Positions 54,820-64,000 of a stretch of 64,000 nt of DNA are shown here, piece after piece. Below the pieces are notes generated by a model, which worked only from the letters and a program-made list of their open reading frames with translations, was not told the origin of the DNA and did no database searches. The stretch is from Thamnidium elegans (lineage: Eukaryota > Mucoromycota > Mucoromycetes > Mucorales > Mucoraceae). The position numbers and the translations under genes are program-made. Each line of letters begins with the position of its first letter. The stretch's first letter is position 1. The stretch lies in contig JAIXMG010000025.1 of NCBI GenBank assembly GCA_025201345.1, forward strand, positions 1 through 64,000, given 5' to 3'.

Positions 54820-54954
54820 ACTTGGGATTCCACCCTTAAATCGAATAGTGGTAATAAGGGTGTTAAAGCGGGGGACCGAAGAAATTCTGGAGAAATCCAC
54901 CCTTAAATCGATCCTACCCTTAAATCAGCTCACCCTTAAATAGAGCCGCTACTG
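54820..54954. repeat. Right end of pogo element
   Basis: Repeated (c)acccttaaat(c/a)ga blocks at 54829, 54897, 54913 and 54931 lead to GAGCCGCTACTG at 54954 followed by TA. The complement CAGTAGCGGCTC would be the element's outer end. The matching left end is absent. Confidence 0.7.
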
Positions 54955-54956
54955 TA

Positions 54957-56258
54957 TCTCGTCGAGTTTTTTATTTTGTATTGGGTCAAGTTGTTTTCAT
55001 ACGAGCTGTATACTAGCAGTAAGATTATTTTATTTTATTTTTGTAATAAATTTATTTTTAAAAAAAAAATTCCATTTACACTACAACAGTTGGTAAATAT
55101 ATATTTACCGTGATTTTGACCTCTGTTTACTATCACTCTGCCTTCTACCTGTTGCTGGTTTTTTTTATATTATCGATCAGTGCAATAAGTGGAAGGTGGT
55201 AACGTCTTTTTTTTTTCTTTATAATAAACAAGGTGTTAAAGACTAAATAAAAAGAAGAGTAATGCTACCAAAGTTAACCCTAAGATGTTGATGCCAATTT
55301 TGGTTAATACATTAGTCGAGGAATCAAGGTTTTTAGTATAGAAAAATGCTGAAGTGGTTGCTTTTGAATGCTTTTATTTATTTATTTTAGTTTTTTTATG
55401 TATAAATTCTTTTTTTTTCGTTTTTTCTTTTTCTTTCTCTTTCTCTTTTTTGCTCACTTTTTTTTTTTTATTTCTTTACTTCTTTTTTCCACTTCTTTTT
55501 TTTAATCTCTCTTTGTATGTATAATAATACCATATATTAACGATTAAGCTTTTTATTCTTGTGTACACTATTCTAATTTTTTTTTTAAATAGACAAACAT
55601 GAACTGTTTCCTCTAGGCAATCGGTAACATACTTTTTCTTTCTCCATATTCACCTTCTAATTTTATTTAAACTAGGTTGTGTCTCCTATACTCATGTTGT
55701 ACCCATCTCTAATGTAAGTTCTTATTTGGAATGAGCAATAATAAATAAAAAAACTTCCGGTTTACTGACTTTATCCTTTTTTTAAAAAAAAAGCCGTAGT
55801 TCAATACTTTAGTTTACGGAGCTGCATATGTAAGTACCCATTTAGATCGTTTAAACTGATGTATATTCTATTACCTGTATTCTTTATATTCTCTACCACG
55901 TTCAAGCACAGGGGTCTCTCCTGTAACAGTTCATATAATTGTATTTACTACACCATTAGCATCCTTATTATAAATGTATATATTTATTTAAATTTTTTTA
56001 ATAAAAACAATAATTAAACTATAATATATATGACCCTTCTATCGTAAAAAAAAAACACTGTTTCAGTATAATTCGTTCCCTAAAAAAAAAAAAAAAAAAA
56101 AAAAAAAATATGTTAAAATGAAAATGGATCCGTTAAAAGAAAATGGATCCGTTAAGAAAAACGAGTTCACCTCATCCATCCAAAAATTCGCTCAGAAATG
56201 GATTCGTTAACTGCTCGCTGAATCTCAGTGGATAGAGTAAATTTTTTTGGCTTAGGTG
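54957..56258. mobile_element. L-type element remnant (left end lost)
   Basis: Right end TTTTTTTGGCTTAGGTG at 56258, matching the L end (CAGCCTAGGTG). Subterminal gcgaa / ggatcc / gctcg words at 56120-56240. 55130-55790 is homologous to 35400-36600 of L. The left end was replaced where the pogo element inserted. The right side is embedded in the S gag. Confidence 0.65.
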
Positions 56259-57584
56259 ACTAGTAGCACCATTGACTTTTCCGAAGGTTCTTGGAGCTCT
56301 TTTTCCTTTTGGTAAAGTAATACGGTTTTCACCAAGAAGAACTGTTTGATCAACACCCTTAGAAAGTTTAACATGAGGCTTCGTAATTCTTTTTTTAATT
56401 TTTGAACGAGCAACAGGTGAAATTTCAGTAAATTGAGTTAATGAGATATGATGTACAGGTTCATTCAAGAGAGAATCTACAATGTCATCCACTTTTTTAT
56501 TCTTATCCTCATAAGATTCAGAACGTTTCATAGGTAACAAAGGATGCTTTGGCTTTTTTGCATTCTTTTTAACACCGACGACAGTAGGTTCTTTACTAAT
56601 ATCAATAGTAGGTAATACAATAGCTTCATTATTAGCAACAGTAGTTTTTTGAGTACTTTCAGAAGTGGGTAACACAATATCTTCGTTATTATCAACATTA
56701 GTCATCACAACATCTTCAACCTGATTATTTGTATCTGATTTTTCAGCCTTGTTTATATTAATAGGCGTATTGTTTTCTTTCGCCAATGGTAATTCTTTAT
56801 TTACAATAACAGGTTTGTTATAAACTTTTCCTGATCGAGTAACTTTTGGCGTCATACGACGTTTCGATTTAGAAGTAGGGTAAGGTTCAACAGAACCATT
56901 ATTTGAAACATCAATTTGCTTTCTTTTTTCAGCCAAACAAAGATCTTCTTCAATTAACATACCCTCTTGAGGCGAAGCATTGTTTTTCTTGTACTGTTTA
57001 CATTCGTAATGCTTATGTCCGGTACCTTTACATAATTTGCAGGGATTAGTACATTCACGAGTGTAATGCTCAGTACTATTACAGTTCCAACAAGTAGGTT
57101 TAGTTTTCTTAACCGGATTAGAACTTTTACCCTTATTAGCATTGGTTGTGGTATTTAACCATAAAAACTAACGCAAGTTATCACTCCAAATATATCTGAG
57201 GTGGTTACACAACAACCTCAGTTAGGTATCACTTACTACCCTGGCTCTTAAACTCAAATTATTTCTACTATAAAAAGGATATTTTACGAGGCAACCTTTT
57301 GTTCCCTCTCTTGTTTTTTAGAAGTCATTTTTTAATTAATAAAGATCCAAAAGAAGTTTCATCTTATTTACTGCTGTCTCTTTTTATTTATAATTCGATA
57401 CTAAATATCTCATTGGTAACTAATTCACCTAGCATCAACGACATATTTTTGAATTCACTGATAAGTTCAGTAACAGCACTATCCTCCTTAGTTTTAGACA
57501 CAGATACGCCTTTAGTTTTTTAGCATTCTCCTTTTTTTCAGTATTTACTTCAGTAGAATCACTAGACTCATTAGCAGAACTTTC

Positions 57585-59186
57585 CACCACGGCGAGAAAT
57601 AGCGCTAAATATTAAGCACTGGTGCTTGTACAAGCACTGGAATGCTTGGGGAAGCACTAGCGCTAATTTTAAGCAGGTGAAAAAAAAAAAAAATCACTGG
57701 AAATTGGAACCCCATCTTTTCAAGCTCAGGGTTAGCTTTTTTTCACAAAAAAATAAAATAAAATAAAAAAGAAATACTAGTAAAAATTATGTTTTTGAAA
57801 AAAAAAACCATTTCAACGCTTGGTGAAGCGCTAGCGCTAAATTTAGCACTGAATTTTTTTTTTTATGTACCGTTTGACATATTGTTATTTTATCTTCCGC
57901 TTAATAAAAGACTTTATAAACTATGCGTTTTTTTTTTCAAGCTTCACTCTATTCAACTACTTTATAACTATTTTACTTTTTTAAATGAATATTACGACCG
58001 TTAGTTACAACAATAAAAAAAGACCTTACTGCTAACTCCATAAAATATGGTAAATAATAAAGATGTAATTCTAATTTATTGTACATATACAGAATTTTTT
58101 ATAATAAGCCTATCTCGTAATAATTTGCAAATCACTATCGAAGTAGAAGCTCCTTTTTTTTAAAAGGCAAAAATATATCTTTTTTTTTTTAAGACAAACG
58201 AAATAATTTACACTACTATTACAAGTCGTTTATCTTGCTGGCATTTTTGAACATGTCTTGATCGAAAGCTGTCGAAGACAAAATGACATAGTACCAATTG
58301 GACGACCCAACTTGTTTATTTATCAAGTCAGTCTTTTGAATTAAACCAACAGTTGAAATAATGTCGGCGAATCCCGAGATTAATAACACTGGGGATTCGT
58401 TTTTTTTTTAGTATAAATATTTCGTTTTTTTTTAATTGCTTTTCCTTTCCTTTTATTTTTTTTCTTTTATCAATTTTTCTTAATAAAATAAAATAAAAGT
58501 TCTCTTGAACTTTACTTATATAGGTTTTCGCCATGTTGTAACTCATCTCATTCTTTGAAATCAGGTAATGCTATTAAGTATAAATTATGAAGACAACTAC
58601 ATATATCTAATATTCTATTATTTCTATTCTATATATTTTTTATTTCTATTACTGCTTGCTTAAAGGGTATTTACTTTAATAAATTTTGCTAAAAGGTAAT
58701 TATTTCATTTGATTCAAACTTAATAATAGCTTATTCTGACTCTTTTTTTTTATATAGGTATTGTCTTATTCCACAAGTGTCCATTCCCTTTTTTTTTCTT
58801 TTTTTATTATTGTCCGTATCAAAATATAATAACAAACTATAATATACACATATACCCTTCCATTTCTTAATATATACATTCACATATAAATAAATAATAA
58901 AAATGCTCGCTTTTTTTCAGAATCTCTCTTTTTTTTTATATATACCTGAATATATAAATATTTATTACAAAATGTGCTATAATTATTATATTATTGAATA
59001 AATATTTTATACCATGACCTGATTAATTCCATACCGTCGTAATGCTGTTTTTTTTTAAATGTGAGCCAACGCTTAATCTAGCGATAGTGATCAGCCAAGC
59101 GTTAGTCGTAACTGAAGCGCTAGCGCTAAACCAAGCACCAGTGCTTAGCAACAGCGCTAAATTTAGCGCTATTTCTCGCCTTGGTG
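57585..59186. mobile_element. Shrunken CACTA derivative (1.6 kb)
   Basis: Ends CACCACGGCGAGAAATAGC and the complement CACCAAGGCGAGAAATAGC at 59186. Outermost GGCGAGAA matches the 15.8-kb CACTA element, but the subterminal repeats are AGCGCTA / AAGCACTGG instead of TGATGATAA. The interior keeps a 3' scrap of the transposase gene (58230-58370) and the 3' region homologous to 24650-25430. The rest is deleted. The flanking triplets (ttc / ctc) do not match. Confidence 0.82.
58228..58370 (-). pseudogene. Scrap of CACTA transposase C-terminus
   Basis: Minus-strand DNA homologous to 10465-10630, with shared peptides such as DIISTVGLIQK, NWYYVI(L) and INDL. It ends abruptly at gcgaatcccgag near 58380. 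Confidence 0.75.
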
Positions 59187-59928
59187 CTCGTAATCAGTTT
59201 CATCGGAAGACGTTTCATCATCACTGTCACATAAATCACGTAATAATTCGTAAGCCTTATCAAGTGTTTAAGGCTTTTCAACCTTAAGATAACGCCTGAG
59301 TCCTTTAGGGTATAAACCTTTAGTAAAAAATTTGATAAACCCGTTTTCGGAGATAGCTAAACCAGCATCTTCATTTTTGAGATTAACATTTTGTTCAGAT
59401 TTAGTTTCAGCCTTTTGATTATTAGTACTAGTAGTGGCTTTTTCTTTGTTTGTAAATCTGACAGGCGTTTCAACTTTTTGAACTTGGTTCTTGATAATTT
59501 CACGATTAAATTGCATACGTTTATTTTCAAATCGATCAATATAATTATCAACAGTTTCAGACTTAGCCATTTTGAAATTAATTATGTCAACAAAAATCTT
59601 GTCCAAATTTACTTTCTTTGCATACTTGTAAATGAAGGCGTTTTTAAATTGATTCCAATTTTTAAAATTTTGTTGCATAAACCATAATTGCATTTTACTA
59701 TCAAAACAATTGTCTACGTAGTTTAATTTAATGTCAACACTCCATTGATTGAGATTAGCCATCTTATTATAGCGAAATAACCATAATTCCGGGTCGTCTT
59801 TCCTCTTGAATTTTGGTAATTGGAACATTTGAAGAGACATGATACTTATAGTGTTAATTAAATATAAAACCAGCAGGTATTCTTGAAGTTTGAATAATTT
59901 AATAGACTTCTCGAATGATCCTTTTTCT

Positions 59929-60369
59929 GATAAAAGGCACCAAATGTGATGTGAACAACTGTTTTAATTATTTTTTTATTAATACCAACTATTTTAAAAT
60001 AAAATAATTAGAAAAGGGAACTTTAAAAATGTTAATAATTAATAAAAACTAACCAAAAGGATTGTTGGTAAAAATTATTATAAAAGAAAAAGTGGAGGTG
60101 GTAAACTGATAAGCATAAATATTAAATTTAAAAAGGTGATAGTTTTAGGGACTGAATAAACTAGAATGACATATATAAAGAAAACGTAGTCACCATAAAA
60201 CAGTAATTGAAAAGAAGGAAATTGAAATTCCATCGATAATTTTTTTTTTCCCTCCCAAATTTTAGCGATACCGCTTGTGTAAGCGGTACAACGCTTCCAC
60301 AACCGCCACCGCTTAGATATTATCGCTCTGGCTCGTCTTAGTGCAATGATGATCATATACGTCAAAACA
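59929..60369 (-). repeat. Primer-binding site and probable LTR of S
   Basis: Read on the minus strand, an LTR ending ...GTTCACATCACA (59945) is followed by TTTGGTGCCTTTTATC, a TGG-type primer site (59929-59944), and then the S gag leader. The far LTR edge (around 60369, GTCAAAACA) is inferred from TG...CA only. Confidence 0.5.
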
Positions 60370-60573
60370 TTTGTATTGGCTAAGTCTATATAAAATATAA
60401 GTTAGCTGAAAAGTTTATTCATAGTACATGTACCTTTTATATATATATATATATATTTACTTTATAGTATTGAGCTACGTTCTTCATTTCGACTCTTCCA
60501 TTGTATGTTATTGATTCAGATGTGTTTGGTTATTGTATAAAATATCTTGATTGAATATGTTTCTTGATCATAA

Positions 60574-60607
<34 letters not shown>

Positions 60608-61023
60608 AGGTCCGAGTTTCAGCATAAAATTTTTAATTGGAAGTTGGCTAATCAATTTGAAATGCTTTCCAATCAGGCATGTTTACTATAATTGTTGTTT
60701 TTTTTTGTAGTTATATGAATATATTAATAAAGGTATATATATTTAGGATTATATAAAGGTATAAGTAACTATGGTATAAACATCCTCAACATACTAAATG
60801 AATATATTGGTTTTTGATTTATCAAATAAGATATGTATATATGCTAAAAATACAGACACATCTTGTTTTTAACATGTAAGCATGATTATATGTATAAAAA
60901 GAAAAATAGAAATCAAATATATTGTTTTTTTTTATTCAAATAAAGTCATTCGGAAATATACACCATAAAGGTGATGGTTTCCATATCCCTGCCTTACTTG
61001 AACTTTGGTATTTAGTTTCAAAA
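60370..61023. other. Intergenic, 3' of PEX5
   Basis: Poly-T of about 30 at 60579-60604, a 45-bp relic of LTR K near 60745-60790 and the presumed PEX5 3' UTR up to 61023. No other gene seen. Confidence 0.5.
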
Positions 61024-62946
61024 TTAAAATTCGAATTCGGAACGAAAGGCATCGATATTATGTTGATCGCAGTGTCTAGCCAAATCTTCACGGTTCATAC
61101 TATATATATTCATATGTAAAAAGTTAACTTTTTTTAGTGTGTATACTATCATATTCCGTGAGGGTTTTACTTACGTCAACATAAGCATGCGAAGACTACT
61201 CCAAACATTATCACTCATACCACCAGGTACATTCACTTGATTTCCACGTTCATCAATCATAACACTACCCCCAGCACCGTTACTACCGTCATTGGATTGT
61301 TGAAGTGCTAAAGCTGTTAATAAATGTTCAGCAGCCTCACGATGTTGACCCAAATTAATACAACTAATGGCTAAATTATAACGGGCACGAACGTAAGTAG
61401 GGCTAATTTCCAAGGCATTAAAGTAAGCCTCGATAGCGCCAGAGGAATCACGCGAGTTAGCTAAAGTAGCACCCAATTTATTCCAGAGCAAATAATCGCG
61501 AGGTCTACTAGCCAGAGCAGCCTTAAAGCAATCAATTGCTTTTTCATATTCTTCAGATACGTTAAATAGAACACCAAGACCTACTTGGACATCAGCATCC
61601 ATTTCAATACCAGGTGAGCTTCTAGCAGCTTGCAAGAACATACTGGTGATGTAAGCATGACGACCTTCAACACTTATATTTGTTTTACTACTGGCTTGAG
61701 CCAAATGTTTATAATGTTCGTTATTAGCTACCCATTGCTCCAGTGCATCGTAAGCATCTGCTCTACAATTTTCGTTGGTATAACTAACTGCTAAAGCCAT
61801 CCAACCATCTAACAAGGACGGATTCATATTGAGTGCTTTACGCAATGCAGCAATTGCAGCACCGTCACGTTCATTTTCTTGTTGTCGAAGACCCAATGCC
61901 TTCCAATTACCAGCATCACCATTCGACAACTGAGCTTTTGCTTCTAAGGCTAAAATAGAATCAGCTAAATTAGAATGATCGACACCATTAATAGCTTGAG
62001 GATGTAATAGATACGGATTATTTGTTGTGAAATTATAGATATTGTATTCAGGGTTTGTAGCGCGATAACCTAAGCCTTGCTCTGGTTTAAATTTCTCCCA
62101 ATCCTTTTGCATTGTATCCCATTCATGATCTTGTGCCGTCTTTAAATGAGAGATGTTTTGATTATATTGTTGAACCCAATCATTTGTTTCAGTTCCCTTT
62201 CCAAACAACTCTTCCATTTGCTCTGGATTGACGTTAGCCTGTCTCGTACTGAATTCAGAGGCCCAATCGCCAGGTTGTTGGTGACGGTTTTGTTCATGAT
62301 GAAATTCGTCTGTCCATCCACGTTCTGCCTTTTGTGCAAATTCTGTTGACCACATATTACCACTTCGCGAAGATCCAGCTTGTTGTGTAAACTGGTTTGC
62401 CCAATCTCCTCCTACTGCTGTAGTACCATTATTAAATTCAGAAGCCCAAGCACCTTTACCTTTCGTTTCTACCATTTTATCACCTTCAATAGCTACTTCA
62501 CTATCTCTTAATTTTCTCATCAAGTTCATAAACTGAGAGTTTTTAAATTTAGGGTTGGATTCTACATCTACAGAATCAAGCAACATGGCGGCAGTTCTTG
62601 CTAAAGCTTCGTTATCATTTCCAGAGACTATGGGTTGTTGTTCTTGTTCAAATTCTTCAGCCCAAGAAGTGGACTCTTGTGCAGCAAACTCTTGTTCCCA
62701 ATTGACAGGTGTACCTTGCTTTGCTTCATCAAATGCTCTTTCAAAAGCGTCTCGTTCATGTTGAGTTAATACATGACCCGGGTGACTAGCTTGAAATGCA
62801 GCAAATTCTTCGTTCCAATTAGCTCCTTGAATAACTGAATGTTGTTGTTGGCCTTGTTGATAAATCTTTTCAAATTCTTCAAATTGAGGTTGAGATTGAG
62901 GCTGATGTTGCATAAAATCAGAAGCCCAATTGGCTGCTGAAGGTCG

Positions 62947-62984
<38 letters not shown>

Positions 62985-63454
62985 GCATCATTTCTAATTC
63001 TCTATTTAACCCTTTAAATTCAAACGCATGTGTAGCTGGTCGTTCCATGTTGACTTCATCTCGGAAAAACTCATCGGCCATCTATATATATTTTAGTCAG
63101 CACTATAATAAACCTTTTCTTTTTTTCTTTTCTTTTTTTTTTTTACCTGTCTATCGGCAGGAATAGGGCCATTATGTCTAGTACGAAAGCCAGCCTAAAA
63201 CGAAAAAAGAGAGACATAAATTCTATGATAAATTTACTTTTTTTTTTTTTTCTTTTTTTTTACTTTGGAGCTCTCTCCTCTTTGATCAAGGCTAAATCGA
63301 TCCTATATGTATTTCTTATTAGCGAACGTTTCACAACTTTTTTAGTATAGTGTTTTACTTGTTGTAGTGATCTATCCTGTCCAAATTGCTTCATAAGACC
63401 AGACATAGGGTTAACAGGCCCACAGTCAGCATTTCCACCACCCATAAAAGACAT
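61024..63454 (-). CDS. PEX5: PEX5, peroxisomal PTS1 receptor (four exons)
   Basis: Cycling receptor that binds C-terminal SKL-type signals in the cytosol and delivers cargo to the peroxisome membrane. Exons on the minus strand: 63454-63359, 63194-63147, 63081-61175 and 61099-61024, all with GT..AG introns and matching phases, giving 708 residues. Exon 1 has the family start MSFMGGGNADC with conserved Cys11, the site of export ubiquitination, and QDRSLQQ. Exon 2 is 16 codons (AGFRTRHNGPIPADRQ). Exon 3 carries about 13 Gln, nine W-x-x-x-F/[EDQ]EF motifs (WASDF, WNEEF, WEQEF, WAEEF, WASEF, WANQF, WSTEF, WTDEF, WASEF) that dock on PEX14/PEX13, and a C-terminal TPR array (NKLGATLANS, ARYNLAISCINLG). 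Exon 4 adds MNREDLARHCDQHNIDAF. Without the small outer exons the protein would lack Cys11 and its normal end. Its 5' end lies 150 bp from the stop of the upstream SDR gene. Confidence 0.93.
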
Positions 63455-63480
63455 TTTTTTTTTAAAAAAAAATTATACAA
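63440..63480. repeat. T10A9 palindrome at the PEX5 start
   Basis: A T-run followed directly by an A-run lies immediately upstream of the PEX5 ATG. The same palindrome sits in the intron of the neighbouring SDR gene (63787-63803) and at 2668, 13304, 14360, 15032, 35931 and 55777. Confidence 0.7.
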
Positions 63481-63603
63481 AGAGAAAAAAGCGGTATAAT
63501 AATCAAGGGGGTGAGAAATATAGACTTTATTACTAATGATTTATGTCTTTAAAAAAAACCTGGGGAAAAAACTAAGTCCCGCCCAAAAACCATGTGACTT
63601 TTT

Positions 63604-64000
63604 AAGCTCTTAATGCACCATCTAGTCTTATAACCGATCCATTCAACATACTCATAGTAATCACTTGAATCACCAAGTCTGCAAATTCTTGAGGGTAACC
63701 AAACCTAGCAGGAAATAAACAATTGTGTACTGCTGCATCTTTAGGTACAATAGGTGTATCTAAAGTAACCCACGCACATTTAAGTTTTTTTTTAAAAAAA
63801 AATTACCATTTTAACTTACCAAATGGTCCAGGTGCAATACTCATAATTCGGATACCATACGGAGCTAATTCTCTAGCAAGTGGTAAAGTTAAACCAGCAA
63901 TACCGGCCTTTGAAGTACCATACCCCACCAACATACCATCCAATCCAAGTATAGACGATACGGTAATAATAATACCTCTTTCGCCGTCATCATTGATTGG
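63604..64000 (-). CDS. SDR-family dehydrogenase, HSD17B10-like (partial)
   Basis: 3' part of a short-chain dehydrogenase/reductase on the minus strand, running off the window at 64000. Exon 64000-63820 encodes [20 protein letters not shown], then the catalytic YGTSK (Y-x-x-x-K) and [21 protein letters not shown] 60-bp intron (GTAAGT..TTTAG, containing a T10A9 palindrome) leads to the last exon 63759-63604 ([41 protein letters not shown]). The order and spacing match mitochondrial 3-hydroxyacyl-CoA dehydrogenase type 2 (HSD17B10), an NAD(H) enzyme of fatty and branched-chain acyl-CoA oxidation. Another NAD-dependent SDR cannot be excluded without the N-terminal glycine motif. Confidence 0.85.

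Larger units (their letters stand above)
56259..59840 (-). pseudogene. Retroelement S gag, split by CACTA derivative
   Basis: ATG at 59840: MSLQMFQLPKFKRKDDPELW followed by a gag core (KMANLNQWSVDIKLNYVDNC, NAFIYKYAKKVNLDK, NYIDRFENKRMQFNRE) to a nonsense codon near 59267 (KVEKP, then TLDKAYELL in the same frame). After the 57585-59186 insertion the acidic region continues (ESSANESSDSTEVN), with disruption around 57150-57300. Two adjacent zinc knuckles follow, CWNCNSTEHYTREC and CKLCKGTGHKHYEC (57090-57000), then a Lys-rich tail to 56259, where the L-type remnant starts. No protease or RT present. Confidence 0.75.

Noticed and set aside
59042..59287. ORF across the right end of the small CACTA element
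   Set aside because: Spans subterminal repeats and the host gag in antisense; no coding signature.
60322..60346. Possible CACTA end (CACTAAGACGAGCC on the minus strand)
   Set aside because: Resembles the CACTA family terminus, with cgctta-type repeats beside it, but no partner end or duplication was found.
62930..63166. Plus-strand ORF with a poly-Cys run
   Set aside because: Antisense of the PEX5 poly-Gln tract.

Overview
The window looks like the edge of a transposon-packed island in an AT-rich fungal genome, most likely an early-diverging Mucoromycota (Mucorales-like) species. The evidence is two spliced host genes with short introns at the right end (a fungal-type PEX5 peroxisomal import receptor and an SDR/HSD17B10-like dehydrogenase), two identical tRNA-Gly(GCC) genes, and a very diverse set of fungal transposons. 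The species cannot be named from the sequence. Family letters used below (A, B, C, and so on) are my own labels.

Layout. 1-3.4 kb: a ggtcggt minisatellite, non-coding DNA and a frameshifted unknown ORF. 3.4-8.8 kb: a decayed Ty3/gypsy element T1 on the minus strand, broken by a 350-bp LTR (family A) that itself holds a Tc1/mariner element. T1 ends in tandem LTRs 6 bp upstream of a tRNA-Gly gene. 8.9-28.2 kb: a retroelement P whose LTR took a 15.8-kb CACTA transposon. The CACTA element contains a direct-repeat-flanked unit coding for a DDE transposase with a C-terminal chromodomain. That unit in turn holds two inverted Merlin-like elements, and one of those holds an intact Tc1/mariner element with 227-bp inverted repeats. 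28.2-34.6 kb: two more nested Merlin-like copies, the gag of a third retroelement (B), and the 5' end of another T1 copy. 34.8-39.3 kb: a CACCTAGG-ended element with a Merlin copy inside. 40.1-46.1 kb: a solo LTR, the second tRNA-Gly and a complete Ty3/gypsy retrotransposon with LTRs that look identical. 46-48.4 kb: LTR debris and a 1.3-kb palindrome. 48.4-55 kb: a gypsy RT gene split by a four-deep stack of insertions, then fused to a truncated pogo transposase. 55-60.4 kb: a second CACCTAGG-type remnant and a retroelement S gag split by a shrunken CACTA derivative. 60.4-64 kb: the host genes.

Most insertions could be bounded to the base by target-site duplications: 2 bp TA for Tc1, 8 bp for Merlin-like, 5 bp for solo LTRs, 3 bp for CACTA-like and for a GAGAAAC MITE family, 4 bp for a 255-bp repeat. 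This gives an order of events for the nests. Three Merlin copies encode the same 301-residue transposase, one Tc1 ORF is intact and one retrotransposon is complete, so some families moved recently, with no sign of RIP-like C-to-T damage.

The best candidates for new biology are: a Merlin-like transposon with a conserved second gene of unknown function; a DDE transposase fused to a chromodomain inside long direct repeats; a six-copy 350-bp LTR family with strong internal palindromes and no internal region in the window; and two tRNA-Gly loci each bracketed by different LTR families on the two sides.
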